NCBI RefSeq assembly: GCF_003260205.1
Contig: NZ_QERF01000001.1
Location: forward strand, 1-64,000
Source: Winogradskyella tangerina
GTDB taxonomy: Bacteria > Bacteroidota > Bacteroidia > Flavobacteriales > Flavobacteriaceae
Reading direction: 5' to 3'
Length of the DNA stretch: 64,000 nucleotides
Position 1 is the stretch's first letter, and the number at the start of each line of letters is the position of its first letter. Below are positions 55,232 through 64,000 of the stretch, piece by piece. The notes beneath the pieces are model-generated. The model was given only the letters and a program-made list of their open reading frames with translations, did not search any database and had not been told where the DNA came from. The position numbers and the translations under genes are program-made.

Positions 55232-56668
55232 TTACTGTCCCTGACCAAGAGAGTAACCTCTTACGCCATCGAACGTATATAAATTTTCAGTTTTAATAGC
55301 GTCTATATCGTGCTCCATAGCCGCCTGTAATACTTCAATAATTTTTCTTTTTGACAATTCTTTCCCATCTTTCGCAGAGTATCTGCATCTCCAATGGTCT
55401 GTGCAAAAGGTCTCTTCAAAACCATCTGGCCAAACCTTTATTCCTCTATTAGTGATCATGGAGAGTTCTAACTCATCATTATTTAGTTTTTGAAGTTTTT
55501 CTGCGAGAATGTTAGCATCATAGCCATGCCAATCCACAAACAGATCTACTCCTACTACTTTTTTATCTTTTGAAGGTTTTCTTTGGTACTTCGGAAGAAT
55601 TAATGGAGTTCTATCTTCGAAAATTACCTCTGGAAGTTGCTTCGGCTTTTGACCTAAATTTTGAATCACCGCTTCAGCAAATTCTTTGGTTCCAACGCGT
55701 CTTGTACTCATTATTGGGTCGTAAATATCGTTGGTATGAACACCATCCTCGATGGTTTTGAGCCATGCATTCTGAATTTTTTCGGCAACATCACTCTGAC
55801 CGATATGATTCAGCATCATAACCGCACCATTGATTAATCCTGAAGGGTTTGCAATATTCTTACCGGCAATATCAGGAGCCGAACCATGTATAGCTTCAAA
55901 CATAGCGCACTCTTGTCCGATGTTTGCTGATCCTGCTAAACCTACAGAACCTGTGATTTGCGCAGCGATATCAGACATGACATCACCATATAAGTTTGGC
56001 ATTACAATAACATCAAAATCTTCTGGAGAGTCCGCTAATAAAGCAGCACCAATATCTACAATCCAGTGTTCGTTTATGATATCTGGATAACGCGAGGCAA
56101 CCTCATCAAATACCTGATGGAATAACCCATCGGTCTGCTTCATAATATTATCCTTGGTGAAACAAGTAACTTTCTTTCTGCCGTATTTCTTGGCATACTC
56201 AAAAGCATAGGTTACAATTTTTTCACAACCAGGACGACTGATCAATTTCAAACATTGAACCACCTCATCGGTTTGTTGATGCTCAATACCTGCATAAAGA
56301 TCTTCTTCGTTTTCTCTAATGATTACCACATCCATATCTGGATGTTTGGTAGTTACAAATGGATGTAAACTGCGACATGGTCTTACATTAGAATATAGGC
56401 CTAATGTTTTTCGCATCGTAACATTCAAACTCTTGTATCCACCTCCTTGTGGTGTTGTAATTGGCGCTTTTAGGAGCACTTTATTTCTTCTGATGGTGTC
56501 CCATGCTTCATCTGAAATTCCGGTAGAATTACCAGATAAATACACTTTTTCACCAACTTCGATTTCCTCGAATGTTATGTCGGCACCTGCTGCAGAAAGA
56601 ATATTGAGTGTAGCGTCCATAATTTCTGGACCTATACCATCACCTTTTGCCAAAGAAACTTTTATCAT
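55232..56668 (-). CDS. icd: NADP-dependent isocitrate dehydrogenase (long type)
   Basis: A 478-residue dehydrogenase of the isocitrate/isopropylmalate family. Residues 1-330 are the catalytic part: GDGIGPEIMD, the phospho/substrate region RENEEDLYAGIEH, and the metal-binding block NLYGDVMSDIAAQITGSVG. A further 140-residue C-terminal domain (VDLFVDWHGYD... to GVRGYSLGQGQ) marks the long type known from Thermus and Bacteroidota. It oxidises isocitrate to 2-oxoglutarate in the TCA cycle. Confidence 0.9.
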   Translation of the reverse strand: MIKVSLAKGDGIGPEIMDATLNILSAAGADITFEEIEVGEKVYLSGNSTGISDEAWDTIRRNKVLLKAPITTPQGGGYKSLNVTMRKTLGLYSNVRPCRSLHPFVTTKHPDMDVVIIRENEEDLYAGIEHQQTDEVVQCLKLISRPGCEKIVTYAFEYAKKYGRKKVTCFTKDNIMKQTDGLFHQVFDEVASRYPDIINEHWIVDIGAALLADSPEDFDVIVMPNLYGDVMSDIAAQITGSVGLAGSANIGQECAMFEAIHGSAPDIAGKNIANPSGLINGAVMMLNHIGQSDVAEKIQNAWLKTIEDGVHTNDIYDPIMSTRRVGTKEFAEAVIQNLGQKPKQLPEVIFEDRTPLILPKYQRKPSKDKKVVGVDLFVDWHGYDANILAEKLQKLNNDELELSMITNRGIKVWPDGFEETFCTDHWRCRYSAKDGKELSKRKIIEVLQAAMEHDIDAIKTENLYTFDGVRGYSLGQGQ

Positions 56669-56843
56669 AATTGCGTTTTTAAATTGTTATACAAAGATGA
56701 TATTCATTTTCTATATATTTTTATATATGTTTCTTATGATATATATAAACAACATTTATAGAAAACGTTTTCGTAGCAGGTAAATACTAAGAATTTGACT
56801 GTTTGAAGCCAGATTTGACTTCAATTATTTTAAGAAATTTTAA

Positions 56844-59477
56844 CTAATTAAGGCTTTCTAAACTGGCTTTGATCGTTTCAATTTTAGCCAAGGCATCAGC
56901 TTCTTTTTTCTTTTCAGAAGCTACCACTTGCTCCGGGGCATTGTTTACAAAACGTTCGTTAGATAGTTTTTTCTGAACAGATCTTAAAAAACCTTCAGTG
57001 TAATTTAACTCTTCCGTAAGTTTTTTAATTTCAGCTTCAATGTCAATACTTCCGGCCATCGGAATGAAATACTCATTCGATTTAACACGAAACGTTAGAG
57101 CACCTTCAACGGCTTCATTTACATAATTATAGCTTTCAAGATTACCCATTTTTGAAATCACCGCATCGAAGGTAGATTTTACACCTTCGTTATTAACTAT
57201 CGAAAAATCTATGGCGTCTTTAAAAGCGATGTTCTTTTGCTTTCTAATATTCCTAATACCTGAAATGACTTCAGCAGCAAATTCGAACTCAGCAATTAGT
57301 TCTTTATTAATATCCGTTGCTGCTGGCCATGCCGACACAATTAGTGCGTCTTCTGGCGAACGCTCCTCAATAAACTGCCATATTTCTTCAGTTAAGAATG
57401 GCATAAACGGATGAAGAATTTTTAAGTTATTCTCAAACAATCGAATCACATCCTCGTAGGTTGTTCTGTCAATTGGCTGTTGATATGCTGGCTTTACAAT
57501 TTCTAATAACCATGAAGCAAAATCATCCCAAATCAATTTATAAGTGGCCATTAAAGCGTCACTAAGTCGATATTTACTAAAATGATCTTCAATTTCAGCT
57601 ATGGTTTGTTGGAATTTAGATTCGAACCAATCGATAGCGATCTTGCTAGAGTTGGGCTGTTCGATGTTTTCATCGATATTCCAACCTTTAACTAGTCTGA
57701 AGGCATTCCAAATTTTATTAGCAAATTGTTTCCCTTGCTGGCACAACGCTTCATCGAACATTAGATCATTTCCAGCGGCAGAACTGAGAAGTAAGCCTAC
57801 TCTAACACCATCTGCACCATAAGCTTCAATTAATTTAAGTGCATCTGGAGAATTACCTAATTGCTTACTCATTTTACGACGTTGCTTATCGCGCACTAAA
57901 CCAGTGAGGTACACATTTTCAAACGGACGTTTGCCTTTATATTCGTAACCTGCAATGATCATTCGCGCTACCCAGAAGAATAATATATCTGGCCCTGTAA
58001 CGAGATCGTTAGTAGGGTAATAATAATTGATTTCGTCGTTTTCAGGATGACGAATGCCATCGAATACGCTCATTGGCCATAACCAAGAACTAAACCACGT
58101 ATCGAGAACATCGGCATCTTGTTTTAAATCTGAAACTTTTAGTGATTCATTTCCTGATCTCTCCTGAGCCATTTTCAGGGCATCTTCAATGGTTTCAGCA
58201 ACTACAAAATCTTCCTTTCCATCACCGAAATAATAGGCAGGAATCTGCTGTCCCCAGAAAAGTTGACGAGAAATATTCCAATCGCGGATGTTTTCCATCC
58301 AATGGCGATATGTGTTTTCAAACTTTTTAGGAAATAACTTCACATCACCAGTTTTAAGAACCGAATCTAAAGCAGGCTGCGCAAGGTCTTTCATTTTTAA
58401 AAACCACTGATCACTCAAACGTGGTTCAATGATGGCCTTAGTACGTTCAGAAATTCCTACTCGGTTATTATAGTCTTCGATCTTATTTATATGACCGAGT
58501 TCTTCAAGTTCTTTGACGATGCCCTTACGAACAACAAATCGATCTTGCCCTTCATAGTGAAGTCCATAGCTATTTAGTGTGGCGTCTTCGTTAAAAATAT
58601 CTATCACTTCTAACTGATGTTTCTCACCTAACACCTTATCATTTTCATCATGTGCTGGGGTTACTTTTAAGCATCCTGTTCCGAATTCAACATCAACGTA
58701 ATCATCCTCAATGATTGGGATTACGCGATTACAAATCGGTACAATTGCTTTTTTACCTCGTAAATTCTGATGTCTAGGATCTTCAGGATTGATACAAATT
58801 GCGGTATCACCAAGAATTGTTTCAGGCCGCGTGGTTGCAATAGTTAAAGTATCATCTGATCCCTCGATCTTGTAATTAACATAATAGAGCTTCCCTTGTT
58901 TTTCAACATACTCAACTTCCTCATCAGAGAGTGTTGTTTTGGCCTCGGGATCCCAGTTTACCATTCTGTAGCCCCTGTAAATCATTCCTTTATTGTAGAG
59001 ATCAACAAATACTTTGATCACAGCTTCCGACATATCGTCATCCATAGTGAACTTAGTACGATCCCAGTCGCAGGAACATCCTAGCTTTTTAAGCTGCTCT
59101 AAAATAACACCGCCATACTCTTCCTTCCATTCCCAAGCGTGCTTTAAGAATTCTTCGCGAGTGAGGTCATTTTTGTCAATTCCTTCAGATTTTAGTTTGG
59201 CTACAACCTTTGCTTCAGTCGCAATAGACGCGTGGTCTGTTCCTGGTACCCAACAGGCATTTTTACCCAACAACCTTGCACGTCTTATTAATACATCTTG
59301 AATGGTATTATTAAGCATATGCCCCATATGAAGTACGCCCGTTACATTTGGTGGAGGAATTACGATTGTATACGGCTCTCTTTCATCTGGAGTAGAATGA
59401 AAATAGTTGTGCTGCATCCAGTAGTCATACCACTTTTTCTCAACTGACAAGGCGTTATATTTAGAAGGGATTTCCAT
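56844..59477 (-). CDS. valS: Valyl-tRNA synthetase
   Basis: An 877-residue class I synthetase. The HIGH motif is [11 protein letters not shown] (about residue 48), and the KMSKS motif reads KMSKQLGNS (about 540). A CP1 editing domain (about 190-340) has [13 protein letters not shown]. An anticodon-binding domain and a C-terminal coiled coil ([19 protein letters not shown]) follow. Lengths and blocks fit ValS, not IleS or LeuS. It reads on the minus strand, divergent from the DUF1573 gene. Confidence 0.96.
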   Translation of the reverse strand: MEIPSKYNALSVEKKWYDYWMQHNYFHSTPDEREPYTIVIPPPNVTGVLHMGHMLNNTIQDVLIRRARLLGKNACWVPGTDHASIATEAKVVAKLKSEGIDKNDLTREEFLKHAWEWKEEYGGVILEQLKKLGCSCDWDRTKFTMDDDMSEAVIKVFVDLYNKGMIYRGYRMVNWDPEAKTTLSDEEVEYVEKQGKLYYVNYKIEGSDDTLTIATTRPETILGDTAICINPEDPRHQNLRGKKAIVPICNRVIPIIEDDYVDVEFGTGCLKVTPAHDENDKVLGEKHQLEVIDIFNEDATLNSYGLHYEGQDRFVVRKGIVKELEELGHINKIEDYNNRVGISERTKAIIEPRLSDQWFLKMKDLAQPALDSVLKTGDVKLFPKKFENTYRHWMENIRDWNISRQLFWGQQIPAYYFGDGKEDFVVAETIEDALKMAQERSGNESLKVSDLKQDADVLDTWFSSWLWPMSVFDGIRHPENDEINYYYPTNDLVTGPDILFFWVARMIIAGYEYKGKRPFENVYLTGLVRDKQRRKMSKQLGNSPDALKLIEAYGADGVRVGLLLSSAAGNDLMFDEALCQQGKQFANKIWNAFRLVKGWNIDENIEQPNSSKIAIDWFESKFQQTIAEIEDHFSKYRLSDALMATYKLIWDDFASWLLEIVKPAYQQPIDRTTYEDVIRLFENNLKILHPFMPFLTEEIWQFIEERSPEDALIVSAWPAATDINKELIAEFEFAAEVISGIRNIRKQKNIAFKDAIDFSIVNNEGVKSTFDAVISKMGNLESYNYVNEAVEGALTFRVKSNEYFIPMAGSIDIEAEIKKLTEELNYTEGFLRSVQKKLSNERFVNNAPEQVVASEKKKEADALAKIETIKASLESLN

Positions 59478-59507
59478 GTTTTGGTATTGTTTTTGCTAAG
59501 TAACTGA

Positions 59508-59515
59508 CAAAAGTA
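59508..59515 (-). promoter_or_regulatory. Putative valS -7 box TACTTTTG
   Basis: Matches TAnnTTTG on the minus strand, 30 bases upstream of the valS start. No clear -33 element is visible. Confidence 0.45.
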
Positions 59516-59609
59516 CTTATATTTCTTTTTTTGAAAAATTATTAGTTGGTTATTCTATCTTAAAAAGCACTAAATACTGTTAAATGAAGTGTAATACATC
59601 TAATTAATT

Positions 59610-59639
59610 TTGAGGAGACTAAAAAAGTAAGTAGTTTTG
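59610..59639 (+). promoter_or_regulatory. Putative promoter of the DUF1573 gene (TTG / TAGTTTTG)
   Basis: TTG at 59610-59612 (within TTTTG) and TAGTTTTG at 59632-59639 are 19 bases apart, a near-consensus Bacteroidota promoter. They lie 20 bases before the start codon. Confidence 0.7.
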
Positions 59640-59659
59640 ATTATCAATTAAAAACTTAA

Positions 59660-60091
59660 ATGATGAAAAATTTAATAGTTATTTTATTTGTTGGAATCTT
59701 CAGTTTAGGCGCGTTTGCTCAAGAAAAGAAGGTAGCGAAAATTGAGTTTAAGACTGATGTTATTGATTATGGAACCATTGAAAAAGGATCGGATGGCGTA
59801 AGAACATTTGTATTTACCAATACTGGTAATGCTCCATTAATAATCTCTAGTGTAAAATCTACTTGTGGATGTACCGTACCAAAGAAACCAAAAGGGCCAA
59901 TTATGCCTGGTGAAACTGGTGAAATTGAGGTTAAATATGATACCAATAGAGTAAACCCAATTAGAAAAACAATTACAGTAATTTCTAATGCTGAAACTCC
60001 AACTGTTGCACTTAAAATTAAAGGACTAGTTGTAGACCCTGATAAATCGAGTGTATTAGAAAAGAAAGAAAAAAGTATGATTGAGCAGTAA
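59660..60091 (+). CDS. Secreted DUF1573 protein
   Basis: A 143-residue protein with signal peptide (MKNLIVILFVGIFSLGAFA). One ASPM/SPD-2/Hydin-like immunoglobulin domain follows: IDYGTIEKGSDGVRTFVFTN, the family hallmark STCGCTVPKKP, and GETGEIEVKYDT. The start could be at 59660 or one codon later. DUF1573 proteins are common periplasmic proteins of Bacteroidota with no known role. It has its own promoter and a shared terminator. Confidence 0.88.
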   Translation: MMKNLIVILFVGIFSLGAFAQEKKVAKIEFKTDVIDYGTIEKGSDGVRTFVFTNTGNAPLIISSVKSTCGCTVPKKPKGPIMPGETGEIEVKYDTNRVNPIRKTITVISNAETPTVALKIKGLVVDPDKSSVLEKKEKSMIEQ

Positions 60092-60114
60092 AAAACTCAG
60101 TCTAATTAAAGTAT

Positions 60115-60147
60115 AATGAGCTCTCAATTTGAGGGCTCATTTTTTTT
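60115..60147. terminator. Terminator overlapping the end of the aspartyl protease gene
   Basis: AATGAGCTCTC and GAGGGCTCATT pair over 11 positions (one G-T) around a 5-base loop, followed by Ts on the plus strand. It terminates the DUF1573 gene. The minus-strand protease gene reads through it, and its stop codon lies in the loop side. Confidence 0.8.
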
Positions 60148-61479
60148 GAATGCATTATCTAATTTAAACTTGAAAGACATTGGCTTACCTTCTCTTTCGA
60201 CCTTTACCCTAATAGTGCTTCCTGTCTTTCCATGTAAAGTCCTATTGATCACGGGTAGCTTAAAATTGTAGGCTTGTTTACCATTTATTGTAATTAATAT
60301 ATCGCCTATTCTTAAACCTGCTTTGTACGCGTTGGAGGACTCACGCAATTCTACGATACGATAAATAGGTTTTAAAACCATGGTATAATTGTACGATAAG
60401 TCTATCTGTACAGATTTATTTTTATTCTGAATTCCCCAATCATTACCTGAAGGCAATTTTATGCGTTCTTTCACAAACATAGTTCCATTATGCTCTAATA
60501 CAATACCGCTATTATTGTATGTAAAAGCATCGTTGAAATTAGAATTTTTCTTGAGATGTAATTGTTGATTCTGATAATCGAAAAAGAGATTAAAACGCTT
60601 CAAAATGTTACCACCTAAACTGCCATTTCTATCTTTATAGGTCTTGGCAATAACAATTGACGCAGAATCTGGATAAGCAACGTTAACCTGTTTCAAATTG
60701 AAATTACTGAGATTAAAGTTCTTAATCTTTGATCGTTTGCCATAAACAGAACCACTTAATCCTTTCCCTAAATAATCACGAAAGAACAAACTATCATTAG
60801 GCATCAGACCTTTCTCTTGGTCTTCAAACAGCCAAAGTGCATCACTACTACCCGTATCAATTAATAATTTAATATCCTTTATATCATTATCAATATCAAC
60901 CTTAGCTTCAATAAATGGTTTTTTATTGTAAATCTCCATCGGAATTGTTTCCCACTTTTTTGAAGACTTTTTCTTGAAAGCACTTGGTTTATGCAATCGG
61001 ATATACTTAGAGTTATAATTAATCTCTACCACAAAATCCTTGAAGATATCATAGCCAATTATTCCGTGAACCAAAACGCCCAATCGTGGTGTAAAGTCGA
61101 TAGATTTATCAAAAACCACATAAAGGTCTTGGTTCGGATTGATGGCCTCACCAAGTCTAAACTTATTATTACCAGATTTCAATGCTTCAATCTGGCCATC
61201 ACCTCCTAAACCATGTAAATAAAAGGTTTTCGCATTTTTAAGACCTAACGAATCTTTATTACTCAAATTAAAAAGTATAGGTTTACTCACGCCCGTATCT
61301 AACACAAATGAGAGTTTCACATCATTGATCTCAATAGGAATGATCATTAGGTTGCTTACAAATTCAAAATTGATTTTACTTGTAGAATTACTATTCAAAA
61401 TAAATCCTCCTTGGGCAATAATTTGAGAAGAAAATAAGCCTAAAAAGAGCAGTATTATATGTCGTGCAAAAAACTTCAA
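60124..61479 (-). CDS. Retropepsin-like aspartyl protease with PDZ domain
   Basis: A 451-residue exported protein with TTG start and signal peptide (FFARHIILLFLGLFSSQIIA). There are two aspartyl-protease half-domains: FVLDTGVSKPILF (about residue 60) and LLIDTGSSDALWLF (about 205). A C-terminal PDZ domain follows (ELRESSNAYKAGLRIGDILITING, about 380-450). The last residues are encoded by the terminator hairpin of the neighbouring gene. Substrates are unknown; periplasmic or surface protein processing is likely. Confidence 0.88.
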   Translation of the reverse strand: MKFFARHIILLFLGLFSSQIIAQGGFILNSNSTSKINFEFVSNLMIIPIEINDVKLSFVLDTGVSKPILFNLSNKDSLGLKNAKTFYLHGLGGDGQIEALKSGNNKFRLGEAINPNQDLYVVFDKSIDFTPRLGVLVHGIIGYDIFKDFVVEINYNSKYIRLHKPSAFKKKSSKKWETIPMEIYNKKPFIEAKVDIDNDIKDIKLLIDTGSSDALWLFEDQEKGLMPNDSLFFRDYLGKGLSGSVYGKRSKIKNFNLSNFNLKQVNVAYPDSASIVIAKTYKDRNGSLGGNILKRFNLFFDYQNQQLHLKKNSNFNDAFTYNNSGIVLEHNGTMFVKERIKLPSGNDWGIQNKNKSVQIDLSYNYTMVLKPIYRIVELRESSNAYKAGLRIGDILITINGKQAYNFKLPVINRTLHGKTGSTIRVKVEREGKPMSFKFKLDNAFKKNEPSN

Positions 61480-61593
61480 AACACTTTGTATATAAAATGA
61501 ATTTACGAATCTTTATTCGACTATGTATTTAAAGTGTAATTTTTTTAATAAACTTTAAGAAATTTCAGAAATTTGCATTCTAAAACGATAACA

Positions 61594-62784
61594 ATGCCAA
61601 AGATCTCAAGTAAAGGTTTTGAAATGCCCGAATCGCCAATTCGAAAATTGGTACCCTATGCAGAAGAAGCTCATAAAAACGGAAAGACCGTATATTACCT
61701 CAATATTGGTCAGCCCGATATAAAAACACCAACCATAGCTCTCGATGCTATCAAAGCGAGTAATATAGAAGTTTTGGCGTATTCGCGTTCGGAAGGATCT
61801 GAATCTTACAGAATGAAAATTGCTGAGTATTACGATCGTAATGGCATTGCCCTTTCACATAACGATATCATAGTAACAACTGGCGGTAGTGAGGCTTTAT
61901 TGTTTGCCTTCGGAAGTATTATGGACCAAGATGATGAGATCATTATTCCTGAACCTTTTTATGCCAATTACAATGGATTTTCAACAGCTTCAGGGATTAA
62001 TGTAGTTCCAGTAATATCGAAGATTGAAAATAACTTTGCATTACCTCCAATTGAAGAATTTGAAAAATTAATCACACCCAAAACAAAAGCCATCCTCATT
62101 TGTAATCCAGGAAACCCAACAGGTTATTTGTATTCAAAAGAGGAAATAAAAAAACTAGCAGCAATTGTTAAGAAACACGATCTATTCCTTATTGCAGACG
62201 AAGTTTATAGAGAATTTGTGTACGACGGTATTTCACATTACTCAATTCTTGAAGAAGCAGGACTAGAAGAACACGCTATCGTTGTGGATTCTGTTTCAAA
62301 ACGTTACAGTATGTGTGGCGCTAGAATTGGTTATTTAGTTTCAAAAAATAAAGAGGTTATAAGTACAGCTTTAAAATTTGCACAGGCACGTTTAAGCCCA
62401 CCAACACTAGCTCAGATTGCCAGTGAAGCCGCCTTAGATACACCTCAGAGTTATTTTGACGATGTAACCAACGAGTATGTAAAGCGCCGAAATATCCTTA
62501 TTGAAGGACTAGAAAATATTCCAGGTGTAAAGGTTGCCAAACCAAATGGAGCTTTCTACTGTATTGCAGAATTACCTGTAAAAAATTCTGATGACTTTGC
62601 AAGGTGGTTGTTAGAATCGTTTGATTATGATAATAGCACCGTAATGGTTGCACCAGCCGCAGGGTTTTACTCCACTCCTGGTGTCGGATTGAATCAAATC
62701 AGAATTGCATATGTTTTGAATGAAGAGCGCCTTAAAAAAGCGATTAAAATCTTAGATGAAGCTCTAAAAGTTTATAAGGACTAA
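61594..62784 (+). CDS. Pyridoxal-phosphate-dependent aminotransferase (class I/II)
   Basis: A 396-residue fold-type I enzyme from ATG at 61594; a TTG seven codons upstream is less likely. The N-terminal YYLNIGQPDIKTP is followed by TTGGSEALLFAF, the CNPGNPTGYLY block, ADEVYREFVYDG, the PLP Lys in SVSKRYSMCGARIGY and the substrate Arg in NQIRIAYVL. This is the aspartate/aromatic aminotransferase type. Its stop codon overlaps the murB start by one base, so both are translated together. Confidence 0.9.
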   Translation: MPKISSKGFEMPESPIRKLVPYAEEAHKNGKTVYYLNIGQPDIKTPTIALDAIKASNIEVLAYSRSEGSESYRMKIAEYYDRNGIALSHNDIIVTTGGSEALLFAFGSIMDQDDEIIIPEPFYANYNGFSTASGINVVPVISKIENNFALPPIEEFEKLITPKTKAILICNPGNPTGYLYSKEEIKKLAAIVKKHDLFLIADEVYREFVYDGISHYSILEEAGLEEHAIVVDSVSKRYSMCGARIGYLVSKNKEVISTALKFAQARLSPPTLAQIASEAALDTPQSYFDDVTNEYVKRRNILIEGLENIPGVKVAKPNGAFYCIAELPVKNSDDFARWLLESFDYDNSTVMVAPAAGFYSTPGVGLNQIRIAYVLNEERLKKAIKILDEALKVYKD

Positions 62785-63794
62785 TGATTGAAGAAAACGT
62801 TTCTTTAAGGCCTTACAACACCTTCGGTATTGATGTTAATGCAAAATCATTTTGCAATATTTCTTCGGTCGAAGCACTTAAGATTCAACTACGCGAACAT
62901 CAAAACCAACCACTTTTTGTTTTGGGCGGTGGAAGTAATATGCTACTCACCAAAAATATTGAAGCCCTGGTATTGCATATTAATATTAAGGGAATTGAAG
63001 TTGTCGAAGAAACAAATGAAACCGTCCTAATTAAAGCAATGGCCGGTGAAAATTGGCATGAGTTTGTACTTTGGTGTCTTGATCATAATTATGGCGGTAT
63101 TGAAAATCTGTCGTTGATCCCCGGAAATGTAGGTACAGCACCTATTCAAAATATTGGTGCTTATGGTGTTGAGCTTAAGGACGTTTTTGTGAGTTGTGAA
63201 ACCATAAGAATTAAAGATCAAGAATCAGTAACCTTCACTAAGGAAGATTGTCAGTTTGGCTATAGAGAATCTATTTTCAAACAAGATTTAAAAGGTCAAT
63301 ATATTATTACAAGTGTTACCTTCAAATTAACCAAAACGAACCACAAGCTTCATACAGATTATGGTGCCATTAAGCAGCAGCTAAAAGATTCCAATATTGA
63401 TTCACCATCAATCCGTGATATTTCAAATGCAGTCATTGCCATTAGACAAAGCAAGCTCCCCGACCCAAACGAAATTGGTAATAGCGGTAGTTTTTTCAAA
63501 AATCCAGTTATAAGCAAATTACAATTTCAAAAGCTACAAGAAAACTTCCCGAAAGTGCCGTCTTACAGCGTTTCAGAAGACCTTGTAAAAGTACCCTCAG
63601 GATGGCTCATTGAAAAAGCTGGCTTTAAAGGGAAGCGCTTCAATAACTATGGCGTACACAATAAACAGGCATTGGTTTTAGTTAATTATGGCGGTGCTAA
63701 AGGCAGCGATATATATGATTTAGCACTATTAATTCAAAAAACGGTAAAACGAATTTTTGATATTACCATAGAAACCGAAGTGAATATAATTTAA
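62784..63794 (+). CDS. murB: UDP-N-acetylmuramate dehydrogenase MurB
   Basis: A 336-residue flavoenzyme that makes UDP-MurNAc for peptidoglycan. FAD-binding blocks are visible (LFVLGGGSNMLLT, SLIPGNVGTAPIQNIGAYG). The catalytic Ser is in GNSGSFFKNPV, and WLIEKAGFKGKR and the final Glu (TIETEVNII) complete the type I pattern. It is translationally coupled to the aminotransferase gene. Confidence 0.96.
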   Translation: MIEENVSLRPYNTFGIDVNAKSFCNISSVEALKIQLREHQNQPLFVLGGGSNMLLTKNIEALVLHINIKGIEVVEETNETVLIKAMAGENWHEFVLWCLDHNYGGIENLSLIPGNVGTAPIQNIGAYGVELKDVFVSCETIRIKDQESVTFTKEDCQFGYRESIFKQDLKGQYIITSVTFKLTKTNHKLHTDYGAIKQQLKDSNIDSPSIRDISNAVIAIRQSKLPDPNEIGNSGSFFKNPVISKLQFQKLQENFPKVPSYSVSEDLVKVPSGWLIEKAGFKGKRFNNYGVHNKQALVLVNYGGAKGSDIYDLALLIQKTVKRIFDITIETEVNII

Positions 63795-63904
63795 CAAGTC
63801 GTAAGGCTTTTAAGTTAAGTCCTTTTGTTTCTTTTGTATTATAGTATATTTACCCTAATAAATAGTTTTCTAAATTTTAAAAATTACAAAAGCGACTTCC
63901 TATT

Positions 63905-64000
63905 TTGAGCATTACACCAACAGAGCAAAAAATTATTGATTTACTTGAAAAGGGTGATAAACGCGCTTTAAATCTACTTTACGAGAACTATTCTAATAGC
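63905..64000 (+). CDS. Start of an RNA polymerase ECF-type sigma factor (partial)
   Basis: An open frame from TTG at 63905 runs to the window end (32 codons). It reads SITPTEQKIIDLLEKGDKRAL and NLLYENYSNS, the start of a sigma-70 region 2 as in ECF sigma factors. The start could instead be upstream if the frame is longer, but no better start was seen. The rest lies outside the window. Confidence 0.7.
   Translation, partial: MSITPTEQKIIDLLEKGDKRALNLLYENYSNS

Overview
The window reads as a chromosome segment of a marine-type member of the family Flavobacteriaceae (phylum Bacteroidota). The evidence is an intact type IX secretion/gliding cluster (gldK-gldL-gldM-gldN), a protein with a type IX C-terminal sorting domain, exosortase XrtF with its partner, many Bacteroidota-type lipoproteins, a plant-type leucine-rich-repeat protein, low GC, and promoters of the TTG/TAnnTTTG type. 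It is mostly ordinary core genome; the accessory part is the first 6.6 kb.

Region 1-6600 (accessory). The window opens with the end of an IS110-like transposase. It is followed by three single-gene units on the minus strand (two lipoproteins and one secreted protein). These are separated by 135-300 bp imperfect palindromes that share short motifs (TGCACAACG-type tips and an internal GTTAGCAA). At the upstream end lies a XerC/D-like tyrosine recombinase on the same strand, broken by one in-frame TGA. The layout resembles an integron gene-cassette array, but the palindromes are longer than usual attC sites and the recombinase lacks an obvious IntI-specific insertion. It is the best candidate here for an undescribed system. 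Next comes a second, phage-type tyrosine integrase with two small partners, abutting the initiator tRNA gene; this looks like the edge of an integrative element.

Region 6.8-17.3 kb: an LRR protein, a CPXCG protein, a complete RND efflux operon (adaptor, pump, TolC), an ABC-F ATPase, a DUF983 protein and an FAD oxidoreductase. Region 17.3-25.8 kb: gldN-gldM-gldL-gldK, an arginase-fold protein whose metal-binding motifs look eroded, and topA. Region 26-37 kb: two small envelope genes, then a plus-strand series: miaB, two paralogous lipoproteins, a sigma-54 activator without sensor domain, a small protein, lptE, a TPR protein, secG, then groES-groEL.

Region 37-41.4 kb: a DUF6090 protein, then a likely copper locus (secreted HMA-domain protein, TonB-dependent receptor, Cys-rich exported protein) and the XrtF pair. 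Region 41.4-46.5 kb: a GAF/fRMsr-like protein, a small membrane protein, two tandem FtsX/MacB-like permeases and purH. Region 46.5-49.1 kb: a type IX cargo protein with five 115-residue repeats. Region 49.3-54.9 kb: the cell-shape operon mreB-mreC-mreD-mrdA-rodA. Region 54.9-64 kb: a PLDc_N-like membrane protein, icd, valS, a DUF1573 protein, an aspartyl protease with PDZ domain, a PLP aminotransferase, murB, and the start of an ECF-type sigma factor. Functional calls rest on recognition of motifs and gene order by eye; no database search was run.
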